Below, piece by piece: positions 16,929 through 24,732 of a stretch of 64,000 bases of DNA. The position numbers and the translations under genes were made by a program. The stretch comes from Paenibacillus chondroitinus NBRC 15376. GTDB taxonomy: Bacteria; Bacillota; Bacilli; Paenibacillales; NBRC-103111. Numbering within the stretch: position 1 is the first letter of the stretch; every line of letters begins with the position of its first letter. The stretch covers positions 107,490-171,489 of the forward strand of contig NZ_BILW01000014.1 in NCBI RefSeq assembly GCF_004000765.1, written 5' to 3'. The notes beneath the pieces are model-generated. The model worked only from the letters and a program-made list of their open reading frames with translations. It was not told where the DNA came from and made no database searches.

Positions 16929-17243
16929 ATGGTCATTGATATTAAAGATCAAACGTTTCAGGATACGATCGGGCAAGAAGGTCTGGTAATCATTGAATTC
17001 TGGGCACCATGGTGTTCCTATTGCAAATTACTTGCTCCCATTCTAGAGGAGCTGGACCATCAATACGGTGATACTGTAAAAATTGCAAAGATCAATGTTG
17101 AGACGGAATCTGTTGTATCCACGGAATTAAATGTACAGAGTCTACCTGCTTTGTTTTTCTATAAAAACGGATCCATGGTTGGGACTGTCACTGGTTTCGT
17201 ACCAAAGAACACACTAGAAGAAGCCATAAATCAATTGATATAA
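16929..17243 (+). CDS. thioredoxin-like protein with WCSYC active site
   Basis: 104 residues, the size of a cytosolic thioredoxin, with no signal peptide. The CxxC motif is WCSYC (near residue 28) instead of WCGPC, followed by KLLAP; cis-Pro region SLPALFFYKNG is intact. The altered dipeptide should change redox potential and partner choice. Located between copA and csoR with a GGGGGAG ribosome site, it is probably co-expressed on copper stress to keep Cys thiols of copper proteins reduced. That role is inference from context. Confidence 0.88.
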   Translation: MVIDIKDQTFQDTIGQEGLVIIEFWAPWCSYCKLLAPILEELDHQYGDTVKIAKINVETESVVSTELNVQSLPALFFYKNGSMVGTVTGFVPKNTLEEAINQLI

Positions 17244-17289
17244 TGACTTCAACGACCCTTTTCAGGATGGTTGTTATTCTAATTGCCAT

Positions 17290-17319
17290 TTTACAAGGGA
17301 TACGGGGTATTGATATACT
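17290..17319 (+). promoter_or_regulatory. possible internal csoR promoter with CsoR half box
   Basis: TTTACA (17290-17295) and TATACT (17314-17319) are 18 bases apart, and the spacer contains ATACGGGGTAT, which resembles a CsoR half site. It would give csoR an autoregulated promoter besides operon readthrough. Confidence 0.4.
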
Positions 17320-17343
17320 AAGCGTAGGAAGGTGGTTGTTTAT

Positions 17344-17670
17344 ATGGAAGAGCTTCAAGAAGACCTCAAGGAATCTTGCCATTCTTCTGGGGAGCGAAAA
17401 AGCCATCACTCAGAAAAAACTAAAAATAATATTACTACCAGATTGAATCGTATCGAAGGCCAGATTCGCGGCGTGAAAGGTCTTATAGAAAAAGATACGT
17501 ATTGTGATGACGTATTAAATCAAATAGCAGCTATTCAATCCGCTTTGAATGGGGTTGGGAAATTATTGCTAGAGAATCATTTGAGAAGCTGTGTAATCGA
17601 GCGTATCCAAGAAGGTGACGACGATGTCATAGCGGAGCTTTTAACTACCGTGAACAAGTTGATGAAGTAG
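17344..17670 (+). CDS. csoR: Cu(I)-sensing repressor CsoR
   Basis: 108-residue all-helical CsoR/RcnR family repressor. The Cu(I) ligand set is visible as Cys54 (TYCDDV), His79 (LLENHLRSC) and Cys83, the x-C-H-C fingerprint of copper-specific CsoR. The N-terminal tail is unusually Cys/His/Glu-rich (ESCHSSGERKSHH), with an extra Cys at about residue 12. ATG 17344 is chosen over GTG 17332 since AGGAAGGTGG lies just upstream. It closes the operon siroheme-like/copZ remnant/copA/thioredoxin/csoR and should bind boxes at 13588 and 22524. A strong terminator follows. Confidence 0.93.
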   Translation: MEELQEDLKESCHSSGERKSHHSEKTKNNITTRLNRIEGQIRGVKGLIEKDTYCDDVLNQIAAIQSALNGVGKLLLENHLRSCVIERIQEGDDDVIAELLTTVNKLMK

Positions 17671-17685
17671 TTGCTTATAAATATG

Positions 17686-17727
17686 AAAGTTCAGTTTGCA
17701 TCTACATGATGCAAACTGAACTTTTTT
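17686..17727. terminator. terminator of the csoR operon
   Basis: A perfect 17-bp stem (17686-17702 with 17708-17724), 5-base loop, then a T run, 15 bases after csoR. The A-rich 5' side also allows termination of the minus-strand MarR transcript. Confidence 0.9.
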
Positions 17728-17825
17728 GATTCTAGCCCTCCCCATATGCAACCAGTGATGAGAAGATGCTAAAAAGGAAAGTAGAAATGACAGAACAGAG
17801 GTGCCGATTTGCTTTTTGGCACTTA

Positions 17826-18296
17826 TCATGAGGTTTCCTCCTTGCTTTTTTTCAAACTTCTTACAAAGAATTCAAACCCATCCACAACGGAATGTTGTTC
17901 TTCAAAGGTTAGATCTTTTAAAACTAATTGATAGTAGGCGATTGACTGTTTTCGCACTTGTTGAATAGTCTTTTCACCTTTATCTGATAAAGTAAGTTGA
18001 ACTTCTCTACGGTTGTTTTCATTCAACTGCCGATGAACAAATTCTTTCTTGACCAATTCGTCAATGAGTCGGCTAACGCTGCTTCTTTCTAATCTTAGTT
18101 TTGCTGCTAAATCATTAAGTGAAGACGTTCGCTGTTCCAATTCTTGTAGAGCAAATACTTGTGATAAAGACAAAGCATAGCCGCAAGGAGTTACTGATTG
18201 CTCTAAAAGTCCAAAAAGCCTTATAAATTGCTGTACATTGTCTCTAAGTCGTAATATTTCTTCCTGGGCAAAAATCAAAATATTCACCATCTTCAT
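17826..18296 (-). CDS. MarR family transcriptional regulator
   Basis: 156 residues with a winged helix: LNDLAAKLRLERSSVSRLIDELVKKEFV (residues about 60-88), followed by the wing NENNRREVQLTLSDKG. Such proteins repress nearby genes and respond to phenolic, oxidative or metal ligands. Cys near residue 38 (VTPCGYALS) could be a redox switch, which is speculative. Start is M1 (18296) or M3 (18290). The TGA stop overlaps an ATG of a 62-codon frame running to 17641, which passes through the csoR terminator and is probably a remnant of a partner gene. Confidence 0.87.
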   Translation of the reverse strand: MKMVNILIFAQEEILRLRDNVQQFIRLFGLLEQSVTPCGYALSLSQVFALQELEQRTSSLNDLAAKLRLERSSVSRLIDELVKKEFVHRQLNENNRREVQLTLSDKGEKTIQQVRKQSIAYYQLVLKDLTFEEQHSVVDGFEFFVRSLKKSKEETS

Positions 18297-18435
18297 TTAG
18301 TGTATAGTACAACAATTGTATCATACACAAGTAAGCAAGTGCAACTTTTTTCCAAATCACATAGTGTTTTAGTCCAGTCTCATTTGCGACTTACTATCCC
18401 CAAAATATAGATGATAAGTGACGTGGACCTAATAC

Positions 18436-18450
18436 ACTACATATTGTGGT
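18436..18450. promoter_or_regulatory. near-consensus BlaI/CopY-like operator
   Basis: ACTACATATTGTGGT has one mismatch in the second arm (GTGGT). It lies upstream of the c-di-AMP leader and NlpC/P60 gene. Confidence 0.55.
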
Positions 18451-18519
18451 TATTTTGTGACAGGGCAGGAATTTGAAAAAATTTATCGAATCTTAACGAA
18501 GAAGAAATAAAAAATAATA

Positions 18520-18642
18520 AATTTGCCGAATTCCCAATCTGGGAAACGGGGGAACCATTTTGGGTGAATTGATCTCGTTACATAGTGGTCATAGGGAACC
18601 TTCAACCGAACCCTCCAGCTAACCTCGTAGGCACCGGAAGGG
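18520..18642 (+). ncRNA. ydaO/yuaA-type c-di-AMP riboswitch
   Basis: The leader contains the conserved ydaO blocks in order: CGGGGGAACCATTTTGGGT with GAATTGA (about 18546-18571), AGGGAACCTTCAACCGAACC (about 18593-18612), and AGCTAACCTCGTAGGC (18617-18632) followed by GGAAGG. This class binds c-di-AMP and controls cell-wall hydrolases and osmolyte transport in Firmicutes. No separate terminator hairpin is seen; GGAAGGGG at its end serves as ribosome site for the TTG at 18653, suggesting control at translation or a reduced expression platform. Confidence 0.85.
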
Positions 18643-18652
18643 GCAGTATGTT

Positions 18653-19123
18653 TTGAAGAAAGCATCATTGTTTTTGCTAGGTTTGGCTTTATCCTTTGTT
18701 GTACAAGTTGGTTCTGCTTTTGCAGAAACTCCTCTAAGTCAAACCGTGAATGAACTTGTAGGAACTCCATATAAATGGGGCGGAACTACAAAAGCTGGAT
18801 TTGATTGCTCCGGATTTCTAAGATTTGTGTACAATAAATTCGGGGTAGAGCTTACAAGGACATCGAAAGAACAGGCGCAACTAGGAGAATGGGTATCGCA
18901 GGATGATCTAAGACCTGGTGATTTGGTATTTTTCCACACATTTGGCACTGGAATTTCACATGCTGGTGTTTATGTGGGTAATGGTGCATTCGCTCATGCA
19001 GCCGATGATGGCGTGAAAATTGACAAGCTCAGCATGTCTTATTATGCAAAGCGATATGTAACCGCACGCAGGGTCTTAAGTGATGATGCTTATGCACAAG
19101 TAATGAAAGACAACGGGAACTAG
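18653..19123 (+). CDS. secreted NlpC/P60 endopeptidase under c-di-AMP leader
   Basis: 156 residues with a signal peptide (residues 1-25, ending GSAFA) and one NlpC/P60 domain. The catalytic Cys lies in FDCSGFLRFVY (near residue 46) and His in ISHAGVYVGNG (near 102), followed by FAHAADDG. Such enzymes cut gamma-D-Glu/diamino acid bonds in peptidoglycan stems. TTG 18653 is the start: no in-frame ATG is available and GGAAGGGG lies ten bases upstream. The preceding ydaO riboswitch is the usual partner of these hydrolases, and a near-consensus BlaI-type dyad lies farther upstream. Confidence 0.92.
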   Translation: MKKASLFLLGLALSFVVQVGSAFAETPLSQTVNELVGTPYKWGGTTKAGFDCSGFLRFVYNKFGVELTRTSKEQAQLGEWVSQDDLRPGDLVFFHTFGTGISHAGVYVGNGAFAHAADDGVKIDKLSMSYYAKRYVTARRVLSDDAYAQVMKDNGN

Positions 19124-19145
19124 TGGTTAAAAAGGTAGGAAGAAA

Positions 19146-19196
19146 AAGAGTACTTCGAACCAATTCTTAATAATTGGTCAGAAGTGCTCTTATTTT
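19146..19196 (+). terminator. terminator after NlpC/P60 gene
   Basis: AAGAGTACTTC and CAATT pair with AATTG and GAAGTGCTCTT in a long imperfect stem (about 18 bp), followed by ATTTTT. Confidence 0.8.
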
Positions 19197-19271
19197 TGGT
19201 TTAACAATATATGAGATGGTAACAACAAGCATTCATCATATATCATTTTTATGCATACTTATTATCAAATG

Positions 19272-19286
19272 ACTACAAAACGTAGT
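19272..19286. promoter_or_regulatory. BlaI/CopY-like operator dyad
   Basis: ACTACAAAACGTAGT, exact ACTAC-N5-GTAGT, 70 bases upstream of the small membrane protein gene at 19357. Confidence 0.68.
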
Positions 19287-19356
19287 GCATATAAAGTCGA
19301 TAGGTATTGATGAGAATACAGAATGAACATATTACGAGAGCCGCGGTGAACTAATT

Positions 19357-19569
19357 ATGATTCGATTGGGTAAAATTCTTCTTTTCATATTGATTATCAC
19401 CATTCTGACTATAATTACGCTCTTTACTATACTCAAGGTTATTTTAGATGAAATACCATTTTACATGGTCATGGCTTTATTTGTCGCATTAACTGCAATG
19501 ATTATTATCATGTTTGAAATTGTTGATGATTCTAGAAAATTGTTGTTTTCAAAAGATAAAAATCATTAG
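19357..19569 (+). CDS. small two-helix membrane protein of unknown function
   Basis: 70 residues, not recognised. Two hydrophobic helices (about residues 4-28 and 34-54) are joined by a short loop and followed by a charged tail (DDSRKLLFSKDK). The ribosome site GGTGA before ATG 19357 is weak. Its value lies in context: an exact operator dyad sits 70 bases upstream, making it a probable member of the BlaI-type regulon. The next full gene, mntH, is convergent. Confidence 0.55.
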   Translation: MIRLGKILLFILIITILTIITLFTILKVILDEIPFYMVMALFVALTAMIIIMFEIVDDSRKLLFSKDKNH

Positions 19570-19624
19570 TAGATAAACAAATGCAAGGCCAATAAACGTG
19601 AAGGAATACAAGGAGGTTGGCATT

Positions 19625-19705
19625 ATGGGAATTATTGCAGCAAAAAACCGATCCAACCTACGCAAAGGGGGAGCGGCTTTGAGCATCTTGAGAATATTGC
19701 TTTAA
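19625..19705 (+). CDS. possible 26-residue peptide gene
   Basis: ATG 19625 follows a very strong AAGGAGG (19610-19616) and opens 26 codons (MGIIAAKNRSNLRKGG...). The peptide is basic and ends hydrophobic. It could be a genuine small protein or the 5' stub of a gene lost when the region next to mntH was rearranged. It overlaps the mntH stop by four bases on the other strand. Confidence 0.3.
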   Translation: MGIIAAKNRSNLRKGGAALSILRILL

Positions 19706-21027
19706 AAAGGTTGAGGCCCACCCAACGTTTGGTAAATTAGAATGAAGTTAAGAATTAAAACAACTGCCGCGCAAAGGATCGCCAGGACATTTACTATGGG
19801 TTTATTAACTAAGACGCCCATGATATCTTTACGCCTCGTAAAGTAAATTAAGGCGATGATGGGAATCGGTAGGACAAGACTTAGGGCTACTTGGCTAATG
19901 ACTAATGTTCGTGTCGGATCAAACCCCAACGCAACAATAATGATCGCTGGTAACATCGTGATGACTCGACGCAACCAAACGGGGATAGTGAAGCCCACAA
20001 AACCTTGCATGATGATTTGGCCCGCCATTGTTCCCACGGTTGAGCTGGAAATGCCCGATGCGAGTAATGAAATCAAGAAGACGCTAGCGGCGGCGGAGCC
20101 AAGTAACGGAGTTAAGGTCTGATAGGCCGATTCAATATCCGCCACTTGAGAGTTTCCTGTTTGATAAAAGACAGCGGCGGCCATGGTCATCATGGAAAGA
20201 TTGATTAAGCCCGCTAAGGACATCGCAATGATTACTTCTTGGGTACTATAACGACTGATTTTTATGGCTTCCGTGTCATTTCGGGGAACTATCCGGTTTT
20301 TGGTCAAACCAGAGTGTAAGTAGACCACATGAGGCATGACCGTCGCACCAATAATCCCTACAATCAGTAGAATGCTTTCGCTATTGCCAATCCATGGAAC
20401 GACACTATGGTACGCAATTTGAGAAATATTCGGTTTCGAAAGAAACATCTCAATCAAGTAACAGAACCCAATGACGAACACAAAGGAAGCAATGAACTTT
20501 TCCATAGGCCGGAACCCAAACCGTTCTAATGTGAGGATGAGAAAAGTGGTCACTCCGGTTAGTAAGGCGGCTGGGAGCATGGGAATGTGAAACAACAAGT
20601 TTAGAGCGAGCGTTGCCCCCAAAAATTCGGCTAAGTCCGTAGCCATCGCTGCGATCTCGGAGAACCCCCATAACGTCAAAGTTATCCCTTTTGGAAAATA
20701 ATCACGACACATCTCAGGAAGATCTTTCCCTGTTGCAATACCTAATTTTGCTGACATATTTTGCACAAACATCCCTATCAAATTGGCCAAAACGATCACC
20801 CAGAGCAATTTAAAGCCAAATTGAGATCCACCTTGGATGTTGGTAGCATAATTTCCGGGGTCAATATAAGCAATCGAAGCAATAAAGGCAGGCCCTAAAA
20901 ACGGGAGTAAAGCACGAAGGCCTTTCCTCTGTCCGTCTATCGCAGCACGACAAGCTATTACGGTTTTATTTGGTTTTTGTATCAAGGCTTCGGTATCAGT
21001 GACGGGTTGTATCGGACTCATTTTCAT
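19702..21027 (-). CDS. mntH: Nramp family manganese transporter MntH
   Basis: 441 residues with eleven or so membrane helices. Family metal-site motifs are present: YIDPGNYATN in helix 1 (near residue 53; DPGN) and ATVMPHVVYLHS in helix 6 (near 230; MPH), giving Asp, Asn and Met ligands of Nramp. The protein imports Mn(II), possibly Fe(II), by proton symport. ATG at 21027 has AGGAGG upstream. A close match to the MntR box lies at 21081-21098, so Mn-dependent repression by a distant MntR is expected. It is monocistronic and convergent with the small gene at 19357. Confidence 0.94.
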   Translation of the reverse strand: MKMSPIQPVTDTEALIQKPNKTVIACRAAIDGQRKGLRALLPFLGPAFIASIAYIDPGNYATNIQGGSQFGFKLLWVIVLANLIGMFVQNMSAKLGIATGKDLPEMCRDYFPKGITLTLWGFSEIAAMATDLAEFLGATLALNLLFHIPMLPAALLTGVTTFLILTLERFGFRPMEKFIASFVFVIGFCYLIEMFLSKPNISQIAYHSVVPWIGNSESILLIVGIIGATVMPHVVYLHSGLTKNRIVPRNDTEAIKISRYSTQEVIIAMSLAGLINLSMMTMAAAVFYQTGNSQVADIESAYQTLTPLLGSAAASVFLISLLASGISSSTVGTMAGQIIMQGFVGFTIPVWLRRVITMLPAIIIVALGFDPTRTLVISQVALSLVLPIPIIALIYFTRRKDIMGVLVNKPIVNVLAILCAAVVLILNFILIYQTLGGPQPF

Positions 21028-21080
21028 CCTCCTTTTTCCTGTTGTTGTTCAAGGGAAAAAATGTTTACTTAACCATTTTT

Positions 21081-21098
21081 TTTGCGCTAGGGAAACTT
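21081..21098. promoter_or_regulatory. MntR box upstream of mntH
   Basis: TTTGCGCTAGGGAAACTT closely resembles the Bacillus MntR operator (TTTGCCTTAAGGAAAC type) and sits 54 bases upstream of the mntH start. Confidence 0.72.
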
Positions 21099-21238
21099 GT
21101 TAAAGCCATTATATGCTGACTACTTATCCATGTTCAAGAAAAATTTATCGAGAAGGTCCATGATTAAGTATGGAAAGAGAAAACTAGGAAATTCCATTTA
21201 TTCTGTATGCTAGAATTTATCAGGTGTTTTATTTCTGG

Positions 21239-21370
21239 TATGCCGTTCTAGATTTGTTTGAACTAGCGGAAACCAAAGGCCACAATTACGAAATCCGCCT
21301 GAAGACTAATGTCCGCTTTCAAACGGTCACGGAGTCTATGGCGGATCAGTTGTTGGATCAAGTTTCATAA
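21239..21370 (+). pseudogene. fragment of an IS1380-type DDE transposase
   Basis: The frame ending at TAA 21368-21370 reads VLDLFELAETKGHNYEIRL, then KTNVRFQ. This matches the segment after the second catalytic Asp of IS1380-family transposases (LYELxExxGxxYxIRLKxN). About 44 codons survive; start, catalytic residues and C-terminus are missing. No terminal inverted repeats were found. It marks past insertion and decay between mntH and the cupredoxin gene. Confidence 0.6.
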
Positions 21371-21402
21371 ATCCCACAGGGATTCAGAATTATCTTCACA
21401 TG

Positions 21403-21440
21403 AAAAGGATCTTTAAGATTTACTGTTGAGATCCTTTTTG
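21403..21440. terminator. terminator of the cupredoxin gene
   Basis: AAAAGGATCT (21403-21412) pairs with AGATCCTTTT (21429-21438). On the minus strand a T run follows, ending the cupredoxin transcript; the plus side also has TTTTT. Confidence 0.75.
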
Positions 21441-21475
21441 ATTATCGAAATAATTTCCTTTATTGAGAAAGCTTT

Positions 21476-22381
21476 TTATGATTTAGTCACCTGAATACTT
21501 GCGCTCATTCCAGCTTCTTTATGTCCAGGTAACGTACAAATGACTTGATAGTAACCAGCTTTGTCCAGACTAACAGTCATTTCGCTCTTCTTTCCAGGCG
21601 CAGCATGTATATGAACATTTGTGCCGGAAATTTCAAAATCATGTTCAACTTGCCCTGTGTTGTCGAGGACAAGTTGAATTTTCTGACCTGCGATAATTCG
21701 AATAGAAGAGGGAGTAAAGGAATATTCAGCAGCCTTAACAAGTAGCACATTGTCAGGTTTATTTAAAGGGTTAGTTTCCTGAGATGATTGGTTATGAACA
21801 TGATCCTGATTTGGTGACTTAAGCCCCATACCTGCCATCTGATTCATTGAGTTGGGTTTTTCAAAGACAGGTAATTGCTGCAAAACGAGAACCATAACGA
21901 TCAAGCAAAACATGGAAGAGGGCTTGGACAATAGAAAAGTTTTTCGGTTCAGAACATCATTTTTTACTTCTCCCTGCAGCATTATTAAGAGAAGAAATAT
22001 AATACCGCTGCATAAAATGCTCATGATCTTGATGGTTAATCCTACATAAGGGGAAGGAATCATGATAATCAGCATCGTTCCCATCATGCCTCCCATGATG
22101 CCAGACATCAATCCATCAATAACGGCCATCAAACTAATCGGTATTCCCGCTGCTACGCCTATAGTCCCACCAATTAACATGCTAATCATTGTAGATTGGA
22201 AAAATTGACCTGGTATTAAGAGGGCCATTAAACTTCCAACCCCAAGACCAATACTCATTCCTAATGCCATAGCCGCCATCATTCCGGCCATGCAACTAAT
22301 GTTTTTTCGAAAAGCAGTTAAAAAACTTACGATCCAAGTACTTAAAGAAGCAAAGAGAATTAAAATGATTACATAGCTCAT
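21476..22381 (-). CDS. membrane protein with C-terminal cupredoxin domain
   Basis: 301 residues. The N-terminal half has about five to six hydrophobic helices rich in Gly and Met (MAGMMAAMALGMS, GIMGGMMGTM), a composition seen in copper-region membrane proteins. After a Met/His linker (residues about 175-205) comes a plastocyanin-like domain with type-1 copper ligands: His in VEHDFEIS, Cys in VICTLPGH, His in the same segment and Met in EAGMSA. It is thus an anchored extracytoplasmic blue-copper-type domain, perhaps for copper binding or electron transfer. Start 22381 follows GAGGGGG. It diverges from the CsoR-controlled copZ. Confidence 0.8.
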   Translation of the reverse strand: MSYVIILILFASLSTWIVSFLTAFRKNISCMAGMMAAMALGMSIGLGVGSLMALLIPGQFFQSTMISMLIGGTIGVAAGIPISLMAVIDGLMSGIMGGMMGTMLIIMIPSPYVGLTIKIMSILCSGIIFLLLIMLQGEVKNDVLNRKTFLLSKPSSMFCLIVMVLVLQQLPVFEKPNSMNQMAGMGLKSPNQDHVHNQSSQETNPLNKPDNVLLVKAAEYSFTPSSIRIIAGQKIQLVLDNTGQVEHDFEISGTNVHIHAAPGKKSEMTVSLDKAGYYQVICTLPGHKEAGMSASIQVTKS

Positions 22382-22519
22382 AAGATACCCCCTCATCCTA
22401 TCTAGTAACAATAAATATGGTTTGTCCCATAAAATTATGATATTCCTTTTGAATTTTCCAATGGATGAATGAACGTAAGAACATTTGGTAAACTTAAACT
22501 AATAACTAGGCGAGAGTTA

Positions 22520-22548
22520 TTGCATACTATAAGGGGGTATGGTATATT
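22520..22548 (+). promoter_or_regulatory. copZ promoter with CsoR-like box
   Basis: TTGCAT (22520-22525) and TATATT (22543-22548) are 17 bases apart. The spacer ACTATAAGGGGGTATGG contains the GGGGGTAT CsoR half; the left half is degenerate (ATACTATA) compared with the box at 13588. Confidence 0.65.
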
Positions 22549-22623
22549 TATTGTGTAAGAGATAGTATCTCTGAATCTTCGTATGTGTTTAAATCCAATA
22601 TATATTCAAAGGAGAGGAATTTT

Positions 22624-22824
22624 ATGAAAACATCCGTTCTTAAAGTGGAAGGTATGACTTGTGGGCACTGTGTCAACTCTGTTGAGGGAGCTATCAAACA
22701 ACTGGGTGCAACAGGAAAGGTTGATTTATCTAATAAGTCAGTCTCGATCGAATTTGATGAATCGAAACTTCCACTAGAAAAGATTAAAGCAGCCATTGAA
22801 GATCAAGGTTATGATGTTGTCTAA
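22624..22824 (+). CDS. copZ: copper chaperone CopZ
   Basis: 66-residue single HMA domain with GMTCGHC (residues 10-16) and C-terminal IEDQGYDVV. It carries Cu(I) in the cytosol to CopA and probably to CsoR. AGGAG lies before the ATG, and a CsoR-like promoter precedes it. It is the intact counterpart of the truncated copZ at 14266, so this locus supplies the chaperone for the distant copA. It is monocistronic, ending at a strong hairpin. Confidence 0.94.
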   Translation: MKTSVLKVEGMTCGHCVNSVEGAIKQLGATGKVDLSNKSVSIEFDESKLPLEKIKAAIEDQGYDVV

Positions 22825-22834
22825 GCTTTGAAAC

Positions 22835-22878
22835 CAAAGGAGAACTCTTGCAAAGGAGTTCTCCTTTGTAAATTTTTC
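22835..22878 (+). terminator. terminator of copZ
   Basis: CAAAGGAGAACTC (22835-22847) pairs with GAGTTCTCCTTTG (22856-22868), a perfect 13-bp stem, followed by AATTTTT. Confidence 0.82.
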
Positions 22879-22921
22879 CTGATAAAATGAATTCAAATTA
22901 TAATTTGTGACGGTGATTAAT

Positions 22922-23614
22922 TTGAAAAATATTTTAGTTGTCGAGGACGAGAAAAAGATAAGAGATGTAGTTTCTTCGTACCTAGAAAAAGAAGGATATA
23001 ACCCCATCGAAGCAGAAAATGGATCGAAAGCAATGGAGATTCTTAACAACTCTCCTATCGACTTAGTCATTTTGGACCTGATGCTGCCCGATACGTCAGG
23101 GGAAGAAATTTGCAAACGAATACGAAGGGGGTCCTCTATTCCTATTATTATGTTAACGGCAAGGGCTTCAGAGGATGATCGGATCCAAGGACTTTCACTT
23201 GGCGCTGATGATTATGTAGTAAAACCGTTCAGTCCAAGAGAATTAGTAGCTCGTGTAAAAGCTATTATACGCCGAACATCAGAAGATACTTTACTTGCTG
23301 ATCGTATTGATTTTGATAATGGATACCTAGTGATAGATACGCTACAACACGAAGTGTATGTTAAAGGTAATATGGTAAGCCTAACACCTAATGAATACAA
23401 AATGCTCTTAGTCTTGGCTAGGCACCCTGAACGGCCTTTCACACGTGAAGAACTCATTGAGAAGGCACTTGGTTTCGATTATGAAGGTGAAGAGCGTACT
23501 ATTGACCAACATATTAAGAATCTCCGTCAAAAAATCGAGCCAGACCCTAAACAACCACAATTTATTGTGACCGTTTTCGGAGTCGGTTATCGTTTCGCAG
23601 GAGGCGAAAAATGA
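22922..23614 (+). CDS. OmpR-family response regulator
   Basis: About 230 residues: receiver domain with acidic pocket (VVEDEKK), phosphorylation Asp in LVILDLMLPD (near 51) and KPF switch Lys (VVKPFSP), then a winged-helix DNA-binding domain (LTPNEYKMLLVLARHP, DQHIKNLRQKI). TTG 22922 gives the usual LKNILVVEDE start; GTG 22907 is possible. It overlaps the kinase gene by four bases. Lying between copZ and copper genes, it is a candidate CopR/CusR-type copper-responsive regulator, which is inferred from context. Confidence 0.9.
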   Translation: MKNILVVEDEKKIRDVVSSYLEKEGYNPIEAENGSKAMEILNNSPIDLVILDLMLPDTSGEEICKRIRRGSSIPIIMLTARASEDDRIQGLSLGADDYVVKPFSPRELVARVKAIIRRTSEDTLLADRIDFDNGYLVIDTLQHEVYVKGNMVSLTPNEYKMLLVLARHPERPFTREELIEKALGFDYEGEERTIDQHIKNLRQKIEPDPKQPQFIVTVFGVGYRFAGGEK

Positions 23615-24687
23615 TAAAGGGATTGTATGGACGGCACGTGGTTGCCTATATTGGGATTGCGGCGGGCATATTACTCATTACATGTATAACTTTAATCATT
23701 GAAATGCTTTACCATTTTTCTATGTATCGGGATCAAGATATGGGCATGGGTCTGAATATTTCAATATTGTTTGATCATTTGGAACTTGCACTGATTCAAT
23801 CTGTACTTTGGACTTCTGTTATTGGAATTATATTGGCTGTTTTGATAAGCCTCTATGTAGCAAAGAAAATTACTGCGCCTTTATTAGAAATGAAGAAGGT
23901 ATCCGAGCTAATGGCACAAGGTCATTTGGATGCCAGAACAATGTTAAAAGGAAAAGATGAGCTTGCTGATTTGGGTAACTCACTCAATTATTTAGCGGAA
24001 CAGTTGCAGCAGCAAGAACACTTGCGAAAGATCATGACATCTGATATCGCACATGAACTGCGGACACCGTTAACCACTTTAAAAAGTCATATGCTAGCTC
24101 TACTTGATGGTATATGGGAACCGACACCCGATAGAATTCGAGGATGTCATGAAGAAATTGAACGTTTAATCGATCTGGTGGGTGATTTAGAACAATTGAC
24201 TGAAATGGAATCACCGCACTTTCATCTTGATTTACAGAATGAAGATATATCATTAATTGTAGACCAAGCTGTAGAGTCGATGAGACCTGCTTTTGTTGAA
24301 AAGCAGATCCAATTAACAGTCAATGAAACAAATTCAATATTTCTAAAAGTGGATCGTAAGCGATTTGTCCAGATTTTGATTAATTTGCTTTCGAATGCGC
24401 TCAAGTATACACCTGAAGGTAAAGAAGTAAGTGTACAACTAAAAGAGGATGGTAATAAAGTGGAGCTGTTCATATCGGACACTGGAATTGGGATACATTC
24501 AAAGGAACTTCCTTATGTGTTTGAACGATTATACCGGGTGGATAAATCTCGAGATAGAAAATCAGGAGGAAGTGGTATTGGGCTAACAATTGTGAAGAAG
24601 CTTGTTGAAGCTCATGGTGGGAACGTACTCTTAGAAAGTAAAGAAGGCATTGGTACAACAGCTCATTTAGTGTTCACTATACAGTGA
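23611..24687 (+). CDS. sensor histidine kinase, candidate copper sensor
   Basis: 358 residues: helix 1 (about 10-33), a short extracytoplasmic loop, helix 2 (about 65-88), HAMP, HisKA (SDIAHELRTPLTTL, His near 151) and HATPase domain (NLLSNALKYT, DTGIGI, GGSGIGLT). The loop carries HFSMYRDQDMGMG, with one His and three Met in 13 residues, a composition suited to Cu(I) binding as in CusS-like sensors. The loop is only about 30 residues, so ligand binding may involve the dimer or membrane face. Coupled to the response regulator by ATGA overlap. Confidence 0.88.
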   Translation: MIKGLYGRHVVAYIGIAAGILLITCITLIIEMLYHFSMYRDQDMGMGLNISILFDHLELALIQSVLWTSVIGIILAVLISLYVAKKITAPLLEMKKVSELMAQGHLDARTMLKGKDELADLGNSLNYLAEQLQQQEHLRKIMTSDIAHELRTPLTTLKSHMLALLDGIWEPTPDRIRGCHEEIERLIDLVGDLEQLTEMESPHFHLDLQNEDISLIVDQAVESMRPAFVEKQIQLTVNETNSIFLKVDRKRFVQILINLLSNALKYTPEGKEVSVQLKEDGNKVELFISDTGIGIHSKELPYVFERLYRVDKSRDRKSGGSGIGLTIVKKLVEAHGGNVLLESKEGIGTTAHLVFTIQ

Positions 24688-24732
24688 AAAAAAGTAATAG
24701 ACTGATAATCCGGTTAAGGAGTGAAATTCAAT

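Noticed and set aside
17641..17829. 62-codon frame coupled to the MarR stop as a gene
   Set aside because: It runs through the csoR terminator and into csoR antisense; only its first 30 codons look membrane-like. More likely a remnant.
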